64,000 nt of DNA, from positions 62,001 to 126,000 of the forward strand of contig JAIBCC010000012.1 in the NCBI GenBank assembly GCA_019694395.1, in the 5' to 3' direction. Source of the stretch: Pyrinomonadaceae bacterium (lineage in GTDB: Bacteria; Acidobacteriota; Blastocatellia; Pyrinomonadales; Pyrinomonadaceae). The first letter of the stretch is position 1; each line of letters begins with the position of its first letter. The notes beneath the pieces were generated by a model. The model ran no database searches, was not told the origin of the DNA, and saw nothing but the letters and a program-made list of their open reading frames with translations. The position numbers and the translations under genes were made by a program. This document shows positions 43,985 to 51,761 of this stretch, piece by piece.

Positions 43985-46630
43985 ATGACTCAAAAACGTA
44001 AATTTTACAAACGCATTTGGTTTTGGTTCCTATGCGTTTATCTTTTGTTGATGGCTTGGTCGGGAGTGGTGCGTTTTCGCCAGCCTGAAAAGCCATTTCC
44101 CGAAAATAAAAAAGTCGCAGATTTACAAACAATTTCAGGCGAAAAAACTCTAAACTCTACAATTCGATTTGCTTATCAGGAGTTTTCTCCCGAAAATCCG
44201 ACGGATTCGACACCGATCTTTATGTTTCACGGCAGTCCGGGCGAAAGCCGTGATTTGGTCAAAGTTGGGCAAGAAATTGGCAAAACGCGAAGGGTTATCA
44301 TTCCCGATTTGCCGGGTTTTGGCGATTCAACCGAACAAATTCCTGATTATTCTTTTCTTGCTCACGCCCTTTACGCGCTTGAACTTGCCGACCAATTAGG
44401 CATTCAAAAATTTGATGTGCTTGGGTTCAGTATGGGCGGCGGAGTTGTTTTGAGCCTTTATGACATTGCGCCTGACCGGGTTCGCTCGGTTTCGATGGTT
44501 TCGGCAATCGGCGTGCAGGAATACGAGCTTTTAGGAAATTATCAAATCAATCATGCTTTACACGGAATTCAACTTGGATTTTTCTGGTTTTTGAAAAACT
44601 TTACACCCAATTTCGGCATTTTCGATAAAATGGTGATTTCATATTGCCGTAATTTTTACGATTCCGATCAAAGACCTTTGCGCGGAATTTTGCAGAAAAT
44701 CGAAGTTCCCGTGATGATCATTCACGGAACGCAAGACCCTTTAGTCCCGATTGAAGCAGCCCGCGAACACGCCCGACTTGTTCCGCAGAGTGAGTTTTTC
44801 GAGTTCAATGATGAAAGCCATTTTATCGTTTTTCTTCATCCCGAAAAAGTTGTATCTAACCTAAGCGAATTTTTAAATAAAGTTCAAAACAGGACGGCAA
44901 AAACGCGCGCAAATGCTGATGCAAACAGAGTTGCAGAATCACAAAAGCCGTTTCAAGCCGAGATTTCAGAAGTTAAAGGTGTCACTGCTTTTGTCTTTTT
45001 TCTGCTTATCACTGCTTGCTCTTTAATTACCGAGGATTTGACCTGTATCGCGGTGGGAGTTTTGGCTGCCCAAGGGCGAATCAATTTAACGCTGGCAATT
45101 ATTTTTTGTTCTTTAGGGCTTTGGATTGGGGATATGCTGGTCTATTGGAGTGGCAGATGGATTGGGCAAAAGGCTTTACATCGCGCTCCATTTAGTTGGT
45201 TTATCAACGAAAATGCGGTTAAAAAAGGTGCGGATTGGTTTCAAAAACGCGGTGCAATTGCTATTTTTCTCAGCCGTTTTATGCCAAGTTTTCGTTTTCC
45301 GATGTATCTCGGCGCAGGAATTTTTCGGATGAGTTTTCTTAAATTTGCAGTTTATGGGGCAATTGCGGTAGCGATTTGGACTCCTGTTTTGGTTTACCTT
45401 TCGGCAAAACTTGGGGCAGAAGCCATCGAATCTGCGTTAATGAGCGGACAAAACGCGCTCTGGAAACTAATTTTAGTCTTTTTTATCCTCTACTTTTTAA
45501 TCAGATTTTTGCTCAAATTAACCATTTGGAAAGGTCGTCGTCTTGCATTTGGCAGATGGAAACGCTTTCGCCATTGGGAGTTTTGGTCAATGCGGATTTT
45601 TTATCCGCCCGTTTTAGTTAATATTATGGGGCTGATGTGGAAACACAAAAGCCTGACCATTTTTACTTGTGCCAATCCTGCGATAGAAGCGAGCGGTTTT
45701 GTCGGAGAATCGAAAAAAGAAATTTACGAAGGTTTGCGGAAATCGTCCGAAAATCACCAGTTTTTGCTGAAATTTACGACAATTCCGGTTGATGCCGACA
45801 ACAAATTAAATATTGCCCAAAATTTTATCAAAACCAATGAGCTGACGTTTCCAATTGCTCTAAAGCCAAATTCTGGCGAACGGGGCAAAAACGCTTTTAT
45901 TATCAAAAACGAACGGGAATTAGAAAAGAATTTAGCGGAAATCGAAGAAGATTCGATTTTGCAGGAGTTTGCCCAAGGCGAAGAATTTGGTGTTTTTTAT
46001 TATCGGTATCCGAACGAAGAAAAAGGAAAGATTTTTGCCATTACCGAAAAAGTTTTCCCCAAAATTGTTGGCGATGGAGTTTCAACGCTGGAAACCTTGA
46101 TTTTACGAGATGATCGCGCCGTTTGTTTAGCAAAAAGCTACTTTTCCCGCAATGAAGAAAACCTTGAAAATATCTTGGGAGAAGGCGAAATTTATCAAAT
46201 TATTGACATCGGAACGCATTCCAAAGGCTGCATTTTCCTCGATGGAACTTATTTAAAGACGCCGGAACTCGAAGCAAAAATTGACGAAATTTGCCAACGC
46301 TACGAAGGATTTTATTTCGGACGTTTTGACATTCGCGTTCCTTCGCGTGAGGAATTTCAGCTTGGCGAAAATCTTAAAATTATCGAACTAAATGGAGTGA
46401 CGAGCGAAGCGACCAGCATTTATGATCCGAAAAACAGTGTCTTTACCGCGTGGAAAACCCTGTTTGAACAATGGCGAATCGCCTTTGAAATCGGTGCACA
46501 AAATCACGCCAAAGGAGCACGAAAAACTACAGTCAGAGAATTGATAAAGTTAGTGCTAGTAAATGTTTACGGATTTAATAATCAATCAAAAATCAAAAAT
46601 CAAAAATCGAAAATCCCGGAATGTGTTTAA
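43985..46630 (+). CDS. Three-domain fusion: alpha/beta hydrolase, DedA/VTT membrane domain, ATP-grasp ligase
   Basis: After an N-terminal membrane anchor (about 9-29) comes an alpha/beta hydrolase (about 60-310). It has 'FMFHGSPGESRD', nucleophile Ser149 in GFSMGGG, 'IHGTQDPLVP' and a His in 'FNDESHFIVF'. A DedA/SNARE-associated domain with several helices follows (about 320-515, 'SLITEDLTCIAVGVLAAQG', 'FLSRFMPSFRFPMYLGAGIFRM'). The C-terminus is an ATP-grasp domain (about 590-865, 'FPIALKPNSGERGKNAFIIK', 'LQEFAQGEEFGVFYYRYP', 'IIELNGVTSEATSIYDP'). DedA proteins can translocate lipids, and ATP-grasp enzymes join carboxylates to amines. The whole may modify or move a lipid or peptide head group. 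The start was chosen just past the repeat. Confidence 0.88.
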   Translation: MTQKRKFYKRIWFWFLCVYLLLMAWSGVVRFRQPEKPFPENKKVADLQTISGEKTLNSTIRFAYQEFSPENPTDSTPIFMFHGSPGESRDLVKVGQEIGKTRRVIIPDLPGFGDSTEQIPDYSFLAHALYALELADQLGIQKFDVLGFSMGGGVVLSLYDIAPDRVRSVSMVSAIGVQEYELLGNYQINHALHGIQLGFFWFLKNFTPNFGIFDKMVISYCRNFYDSDQRPLRGILQKIEVPVMIIHGTQDPLVPIEAAREHARLVPQSEFFEFNDESHFIVFLHPEKVVSNLSEFLNKVQNRTAKTRANADANRVAESQKPFQAEISEVKGVTAFVFFLLITACSLITEDLTCIAVGVLAAQGRINLTLAIIFCSLGLWIGDMLVYWSGRWIGQKALHRAPFSWFINENAVKKGADWFQKRGAIAIFLSRFMPSFRFPMYLGAGIFRMSFLKFAVYGAIAVAIWTPVLVYLSAKLGAEAIESALMSGQNALWKLILVFFILYFLIRFLLKLTIWKGRRLAFGRWKRFRHWEFWSMRIFYPPVLVNIMGLMWKHKSLTIFTCANPAIEASGFVGESKKEIYEGLRKSSENHQFLLKFTTIPVDADNKLNIAQNFIKTNELTFPIALKPNSGERGKNAFIIKNERELEKNLAEIEEDSILQEFAQGEEFGVFYYRYPNEEKGKIFAITEKVFPKIVGDGVSTLETLILRDDRAVCLAKSYFSRNEENLENILGEGEIYQIIDIGTHSKGCIFLDGTYLKTPELEAKIDEICQRYEGFYFGRFDIRVPSREEFQLGENLKIIELNGVTSEATSIYDPKNSVFTAWKTLFEQWRIAFEIGAQNHAKGARKTTVRELIKLVLVNVYGFNNQSKIKNQKSKIPECV
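46581..46615 (+). repeat. Heptanucleotide repeat (TCAAAAA)n inside the fusion gene end
   Basis: ATCAAAA-type heptamers repeat about four times at the 3' end of the fusion gene, coding for NQSKIKNQKSK. A change of one unit would shift the frame of the last 15 codons and alter the overlap with the next gene. The same heptamer in reverse complement is inside the cyclase-family gene at 54230. Confidence 0.7.
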
Positions 46631-47385
46631 TTTTATTTGCTTACAAAGTCAATCCGAATTATAAATTCATCCTTGCAGCGAATCGTGACGAATTTTACGA
46701 ACGTCCAACGGCTTCGGCTCATTTTTGGGAAGATGCGCCGGAAATTCTAGCCGGGCGAGATTTAGCTCTGGGGGGAACTTGGCTGGGTGTCACGAAAAGC
46801 GGTCGTTTTTCGGCGGTGACAAATTATCGAAATCCGAATCAACCTCAGGGAAAACTTTCTCGCGGGGCTTTGGTCAGTGATTTCCTGGGCGGGGACGATT
46901 CAGTTTTGGATTATTTGAAAAAAGTTGAAAATAATGCCGAAGATTACACAGGATTTAATTTGTTGGTTGGAGATTTTGGAAAAGAAAATGACGAATTAGC
47001 TTATTTTTCAAATCGCGGCAAAGGTATTAAATTTTTTGAACCAGGAATTTATGGCTTGAGTAATCATTTGATTGATACACCTTGGCAAAAAGTTGTTTTG
47101 GGAAAAGAAAATCTTGAAAAAATTATTTCAAAACAAGATTTTTCAATCGATTTGGTTTTCAAAATTTTAAAAGATAAAACCATTGCCCCAGTTGAGGATT
47201 TGCCGGAAACCGGAGTTGGAATAGAAAAAGAACGAATTCTTTCACCGTGTTTTATAGAAACGCCGATTTATGGAACTCGTTCTTCTGCCGTGTTGCTGGT
47301 CGGGAAAAATGGTTTGATAAATTTTTCTGAGCAATCATATCATCCGCCAATAGAAAGAATAACGGAGAGTTTTCAGATTGATTAA
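46621..47385 (+). CDS. NRDE-family protein (TANGO2 homologue)
   Basis: It opens with the family signature: initiator Met followed by Cys2 (MCLILFAY), then 'LAANRDEFYERPTASAHFW', 'ILAGRDLALGGTWLGVTKSGRFSAVTNYR' and a later 'YGTRSSAVLLV'. Cys2 could act as an N-terminal nucleophile after Met removal, as in Ntn hydrolases. The molecular function is not settled; the eukaryotic TANGO2 homologue has been linked to Golgi organisation and haem or lipid handling. It overlaps the fusion gene by 10 bases, so the two are translationally coupled. Confidence 0.9.
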   Translation: MCLILFAYKVNPNYKFILAANRDEFYERPTASAHFWEDAPEILAGRDLALGGTWLGVTKSGRFSAVTNYRNPNQPQGKLSRGALVSDFLGGDDSVLDYLKKVENNAEDYTGFNLLVGDFGKENDELAYFSNRGKGIKFFEPGIYGLSNHLIDTPWQKVVLGKENLEKIISKQDFSIDLVFKILKDKTIAPVEDLPETGVGIEKERILSPCFIETPIYGTRSSAVLLVGKNGLINFSEQSYHPPIERITESFQID

Positions 47386-47481
47386 CCGCGAAGTAACTCG
47401 AAGATTTGACGAAGATAAAAGGGGGAATAACTTATAAAACAAAATAAACTTCGTGTTTGTTTCGTGCCACTTCGTGGTTAA
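47383..47481. repeat. CCGCGAAGT-type inverted repeat
   Basis: TTAACCGCGAAGT at the left pairs with ACTTCGTGGTTAA at the right, with further CGAAG/CTTCG pairing inside. It begins at the stop codon of the NRDE gene and ends 8 bases before the stop of the convergent Fis-type gene. It is probably a bidirectional terminator and is similar in style to the elements at 26201 and 43884. Confidence 0.6.
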
Positions 47482-47488
47482 TTCTTTT

Positions 47489-47866
47489 CTATCTGAGGGC
47501 AAATTCCAAACCGCTGGTGGCAATTCCGTAGCGTTTGATTTTGGCATTCAGAGTAGAAATTTTTACATTGAGTAATTTGGCAGCACGACGTTGTCTCCCG
47601 CCTGTTCGGACCAGCGCACATCGAATTAATTCAACCTCAAATTTCTGAACTTCTTTTTCTAAATCGATTTTACCATCAACTACTTCTTTGATGATGTCAC
47701 TCTCCGATTTAGCATTGCTTTTCAGGGCTTCAACCTCACGCAAAAGTGACTGAGAAAGAACTTTCAATGCCTCCAAACGATTATTCATTGCCGATGGACT
47801 CTGAACATTTGTTTCATTTCGATATGATTGATTTTGTCTATTAGCCGATATAATTTCGTAATTCAT
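47489..47866 (-). CDS. Small Fis-type HTH DNA-binding protein
   Basis: The ATG at 47866 is preferred because GGAAG precedes it; the longer frame adds 34 residues without a ribosome site. The first half is polar with a likely coiled coil ('NRLEALKVLSQSLLREVEALKSN'). The C-terminus is an HTH_8 domain, 'FEVELIRCALVRTGGRQRRAAKLLNVKISTLNAKIKRYGI', as at the end of NtrC proteins. There is no AAA+ domain, so it cannot activate sigma-54 polymerase by itself. It may bind DNA or compete at enhancer sites. It is divergent from the Oar-like receptor that has a sigma-54 promoter. Confidence 0.82.
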   Translation of the reverse strand: MNYEIISANRQNQSYRNETNVQSPSAMNNRLEALKVLSQSLLREVEALKSNAKSESDIIKEVVDGKIDLEKEVQKFEVELIRCALVRTGGRQRRAAKLLNVKISTLNAKIKRYGIATSGLEFALR

Positions 47867-48281
47867 AGTTCTTACTTCCTTTTGTTTTATTAAAATTGAA
47901 ATTCGGTTTAACAATTGTGAAAGCACAGGGTTGTCTAAACTGAAAATTTCGTGAAGTAAGAATTGCACAAAATTTTGTTAAAAATCTTCAAATTTTAGAT
48001 AAAATTCATCAAATAAATCTCAATTTTGGAATTTGATATATTTAAATGCTCGATTTCTAACCGAAAAAAATAAAAAATTGAATTTATATCTTCGCATATT
48101 TAATGAATTAGGAATTGTCCACAATTTTAGATAGAAAAACCATCTCTAAAACTTTGAATATTATCCAAAATTCATTTTTTCCGACTTTATTTCCAAATTT
48201 CGAAAAATAATAAACCCTAAAAAAGAAATCTTGATTATAAAAATTTTCCTTTTTTAATAAAACTCCCGAGGTTTTCCGAAA
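47867..48281. other. Long AT-rich regulatory region, no gene seen
   Basis: About 415 bases separate the Fis-type gene (minus) from the sigma-54 promoter of the receptor (plus). The stretch from 47990 to 48250 is very AT-rich, suiting intrinsic curvature or nucleoid-protein binding between an enhancer and a -24/-12 promoter. I see no reading frame, tRNA or riboswitch-like structure, and no clear enhancer dyad. Confidence 0.4.
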
Positions 48282-48297
48282 TGGCACGGGTTTTGCG
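48282..48297 (+). promoter_or_regulatory. Sigma-54 promoter of the second Oar-like receptor
   Basis: TGGCACGGGTTTTGCG is an almost perfect -24/-12 element: TGGCAC, then TTTTGC, with GG and GC exactly 10 bases apart. The predicted start is near 48308. This leaves a leader of about 70 bases containing the palindrome at 48333 before the receptor ATG. Confidence 0.8.
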
Positions 48298-48332
48298 CTG
48301 ATAATTAACAGAGGTAAGACAATAAGTCTAAT

Positions 48333-48352
48333 ATGTCCAATAATTTGGACAT
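48333..48352. promoter_or_regulatory. Palindrome ATGTCCAA-TAAT-TTGGACAT in the receptor leader
   Basis: Eight-base arms are perfectly symmetric around TAAT. It lies about 25 bases downstream of the predicted start site, where a bound protein or RNA hairpin could block expression. A very similar sequence (TGTCCA-N6-TGGACA) is inside the winged-helix regulator gene at 53581-53598. Confidence 0.45.
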
Positions 48353-48380
48353 TGAAAAGCCTCAGAAATGGAGGTTAAAA

Positions 48381-51300
48381 ATGAGAATATTTCAAAGATC
48401 TCTCTGTTTATTAATCTGTGCTTTACTGCTGACAATAGTTTCCGTAGCTCAACAAGGAACAGGTCAGATAAGTGGAATAGTAAAAGATTCAAACGGAGCA
48501 ACAATTCCAAATGCCACGATCAAATTAAAAAATCTTGGCACAAATTTAGAGAAAACCGCTGTTACTAATGGGGACGGTTTTTATTTAATTCCGGATATAC
48601 AACCGGGAAGTTATCAGGTATCGGCAAATGCCCAAGGTTTTAAGGAAGCCAAACAAGATATTCAGGTTACGGTTGGAAGTAAATTAACCGTAAATTTGGA
48701 AGCCGGGGTGCAGAATGTCAATGCCGAAGTAACTATTACAGAAGGAAGCGGACTTGCCGAAATCAACACCTCGGATTCCAAAATTTCCAATGTAATTTCA
48801 GGAAAGCAAATTCAAAATCTACCAAGTTTGAACCGTAATCCATATGCTTTGATTGCCCTTTCGGGAAATATTTCGGCATCGGATGATCCTGCTGGACGCG
48901 GAGCAGGTGTTTCGGTCAATGGTCAGCGGGCTGCCGGAACAAGCATTTTGATTGAGGGTAACGAAAACTCCGATACCTTTACCACAGCGGTAGCCCAAAC
49001 TCCGCCATTAGATGCCGTTCAGGAATTCCGGGTAGCAACTAATAGTTTCGGTGCAGAAGAAGGTCGTGCAACAGGCGGAATCGTCAATTTGGCATTTCGG
49101 AGCGGAACAAATCAATTTACAGGAACAGTTTATGCCTTCAATCGAAATTCGGCATTGGCGGCAAATTCTTTTAATAACAACGCTAACCGCACTCCGCGAG
49201 CGAATTTTAATCGTAATCAATTCGGTTATGCCGTAGGCGGTCCGATTGTTAAGGATAAATTATTCTTTTTCAATTCGACTGAATGGACAACTGTTCGCAG
49301 TTCGGCGGCTGTTTTTGCCTGGGTTCCGACCAATGCTTTTTTAACAGCAGGAACAACGGCACAGGCAACAAAGGATTTCTTTGCCAAGTATGGAAAACTG
49401 GTTGCCACCCCAACTGGTGAGGTCAGCGGAATTTTTCAAAAGGTCGTTTATAACGCGCCGGTCAATGCCGGGGGCGGTGTTCCGCAAGATACCTGGACGG
49501 ATGTAACGAAAATCAATTTTAACGCCACTGATAAAACTCAGTTTACCGGACACGCTTTTTATACCAGCCAAAAATTTGCCAAAGGCGCGGGTGCAGGGGC
49601 AAACAGTCCGTATGAAGGGTTTGACATTGGCGGAACGGTTTTCAGTCATAATTACCAATTTTCCATGTCGCATCAGTTCGCTTCAAATTGGATTTCAAAT
49701 TCCAGAATTGGATTTCGGCGAACAGTGACCACGACAGAACTAACCAAGGACGCAGCCACCCCAACGCTCTATATGCAGGGAATCGCTGCCACACTGCCTG
49801 ATGGAAATCCGATAGCTTTGCCGGGATATTTACCAACATTTCCGGGAGCAGGACTACCCACCAGCGGAAATGAAAATCTATTACAGTTCACACAAGACGT
49901 GATCTACACCAGAGGTAATCACAACTTTAGAATGGGCGGACAATATATCCGGATTATGGATAATAAAACTTTTCCCGCCTTCCAAAATGCTTCATTGACA
50001 CTGGGAGCCAATTTTGCAGCGGCAGTTGCCAATTTACAAGCAGGTTTATTAAATCAAATTCAGGTGGCGGTTGATCCAAAAGGCGCGTTTCCGGGCGGAA
50101 CCATTAACTTACCGGTTAGTGCCCCCAATTTTAGCCGTAATAACCGTTACAATGAAGGCGCATTATATTTCAATGATGCATGGCGGATCAAATCCGGCAT
50201 AAATTTGAATTTGGGAATCCGCTATGAATATTACGGACCACAACATTCAAACCCTGATTTGGATTCCAACTTTTACTTTGGAACCGGCTCAACTATTCAG
50301 GAACGAATCCGAAACGGAAGTGTAAAAAAAGCTTCGGAAAAAGGTGGCTTGTGGCAAGCCGATAAAAATAATTTTGCACCGCGACTTGGTTTTGCCTGGG
50401 ATATATTCGGAGACGGCAAAACAAGTTTGCGCGGCGGTTACAGTCTTGCCTACGAACGAAATTTTGGAAACGTGACTTTTAATGTTATTCAAAATCCGCC
50501 TTTTTATGCAGTGGTTTCGCAATTTGCAACTGGGGCTAATCCAATTCCTATTCCGGCGAACAATTTTGGTCCTTTGGCAGGAAATTCGGGGTCAGTGCCC
50601 TTGCCGGTATCGAGCGTTAGACACGTCCGGGAAGACATTGTTAATGCTTATTCGCATTTGTGGAGTGCTTCGTTTGAACGCGAAATAATGAAAGACAGTG
50701 TAGTTAAGTTTGATTATTCGGGTTCAGCGGGAAGAAAACTGTATAGTCTTGAAAATCTTAATCGGACAGGAACCGGTTCACGCTTTTTAAATAGCAATAA
50801 TGCTTCCGTTTGTCCGGCAGGTTTTGTTGCCAATACACGTTTGAATTGCCAATATTCGAACATCAATTCCCGTTCAAATAGCGGCTATTCGGATTTTAAT
50901 TCGGTTACTGCATCGTTTGAAAGTAACAATTTCAGAAATAAAGGTGCATATATCACCGCTCGATATACTTATTCGGTAGCTAAAGATAATCTCAGCACGA
51001 CCTTTAGCGAATCGGCAAATAACTTTAATTTGGGTTTAACTGATCCATTTAACCCAAGTTATGACTACGGTTACGCAGATTTTGATGCCAGACACCGCTT
51101 TATTTCGAGCTTTGTTTGGAATTTGCCGACCGAAAGATATTTATCAAGTGGAGCGATCAAAAACATTTTGGGAGGATGGACGCTGAATGGTATTTTGTTA
51201 ATGGCAAGCGGCTCGCCTTTCACAATTTTCGACTGCACAAATGCCACAGCCACAACCTGTATCCGGATGAAACCAAATGGAAACATCAATTTTGGTAAAC

Positions 51301-51689
51301 CTGCTAATCTTACTGATGCCGGTGCACCGAATTCATTCATTTGGACAAATTTAGCCGGACAGACTCCAAGCACTTTCACGGATATTTCTGGCGGAACGGA
51401 AGTCGGACCATTTCCAACTGATGTTGCGGCGCGAAACGCATTCCGTGGACCGGGCTATTGGAATTTTGATATGGGATTGTTCAAATCGATCAAGTTTACC
51501 GAAAGATACAATTTACAATTGCGTTTGGAATTGATAAATGCGTTCAATCATTCGATTTACGTTATCAATGGACCAACGGCTGATTTGAGCAGCAACGCTT
51601 TTGTTTCCGTTTCTAAACAAGGAAGCGGCGGCACCAGAGTTACACCAAGCAACCGAACCATTCAACTTTCTGCGAAATTTAATTTCTAA
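48381..51689 (+). CDS. Oar-like TonB-dependent receptor with carboxypeptidase-regulatory domain (sigma-54 promoter)
   Basis: The start at 48381 has GGAGGT before it and opens with a signal peptide (MRIFQRSLCLLICALLLTIVSVAQ). An in-frame ATG at 48333 lies in a palindrome and has no ribosome site. Domains: a carboxypeptidase-regulatory-like sandwich (about 28-105, 'GIVKDSNGATIPNATIKLKN'), a plug (about 110-245, 'LPSLNRNPYALIALSGN', 'SVNGQRAAGTSILIEGNEN') and a long beta-barrel ending in Phe (IQLSAKFNF). Its 1102 residues fit the large Oar/TonB-like group, which handles unknown large substrates. It differs in control from the receptor at 29463, which lacks a sigma-54 promoter. Confidence 0.9.
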   Translation: MRIFQRSLCLLICALLLTIVSVAQQGTGQISGIVKDSNGATIPNATIKLKNLGTNLEKTAVTNGDGFYLIPDIQPGSYQVSANAQGFKEAKQDIQVTVGSKLTVNLEAGVQNVNAEVTITEGSGLAEINTSDSKISNVISGKQIQNLPSLNRNPYALIALSGNISASDDPAGRGAGVSVNGQRAAGTSILIEGNENSDTFTTAVAQTPPLDAVQEFRVATNSFGAEEGRATGGIVNLAFRSGTNQFTGTVYAFNRNSALAANSFNNNANRTPRANFNRNQFGYAVGGPIVKDKLFFFNSTEWTTVRSSAAVFAWVPTNAFLTAGTTAQATKDFFAKYGKLVATPTGEVSGIFQKVVYNAPVNAGGGVPQDTWTDVTKINFNATDKTQFTGHAFYTSQKFAKGAGAGANSPYEGFDIGGTVFSHNYQFSMSHQFASNWISNSRIGFRRTVTTTELTKDAATPTLYMQGIAATLPDGNPIALPGYLPTFPGAGLPTSGNENLLQFTQDVIYTRGNHNFRMGGQYIRIMDNKTFPAFQNASLTLGANFAAAVANLQAGLLNQIQVAVDPKGAFPGGTINLPVSAPNFSRNNRYNEGALYFNDAWRIKSGINLNLGIRYEYYGPQHSNPDLDSNFYFGTGSTIQERIRNGSVKKASEKGGLWQADKNNFAPRLGFAWDIFGDGKTSLRGGYSLAYERNFGNVTFNVIQNPPFYAVVSQFATGANPIPIPANNFGPLAGNSGSVPLPVSSVRHVREDIVNAYSHLWSASFEREIMKDSVVKFDYSGSAGRKLYSLENLNRTGTGSRFLNSNNASVCPAGFVANTRLNCQYSNINSRSNSGYSDFNSVTASFESNNFRNKGAYITARYTYSVAKDNLSTTFSESANNFNLGLTDPFNPSYDYGYADFDARHRFISSFVWNLPTERYLSSGAIKNILGGWTLNGILLMASGSPFTIFDCTNATATTCIRMKPNGNINFGKPANLTDAGAPNSFIWTNLAGQTPSTFTDISGGTEVGPFPTDVAARNAFRGPGYWNFDMGLFKSIKFTERYNLQLRLELINAFNHSIYVINGPTADLSSNAFVSVSKQGSGGTRVTPSNRTIQLSAKFNF

Positions 51690-51709
51690 AGATTGCGGAT
51701 AAAATAAAG

Positions 51710-51746
51710 AAAATCTCCGTTTCGATCGAGGCGGAGATTTTTTTTG
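51710..51746 (+). terminator. Rho-independent terminator after the second receptor
   Basis: AAAATCTCCG pairs perfectly with CGGAGATTTT around a 12-base loop, followed by several more T. It is 20 bases after the stop and also faces the convergent regulator gene, whose stop is at 51762. Confidence 0.85.
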
Positions 51747-51761
51747 TTAAATTTTAAATGA

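Noticed and set aside
46581..46615. CRISPR-like short repeats
   Set aside because: The units are contiguous 7-base repeats without spacers and lie inside a coding frame.
48333..48380. ATG at 48333 as the start of the Oar-like receptor
   Set aside because: It lacks a ribosome site, lies within a palindrome, and would put 16 polar residues before an otherwise perfect signal peptide starting at 48381 after GGAGGT.
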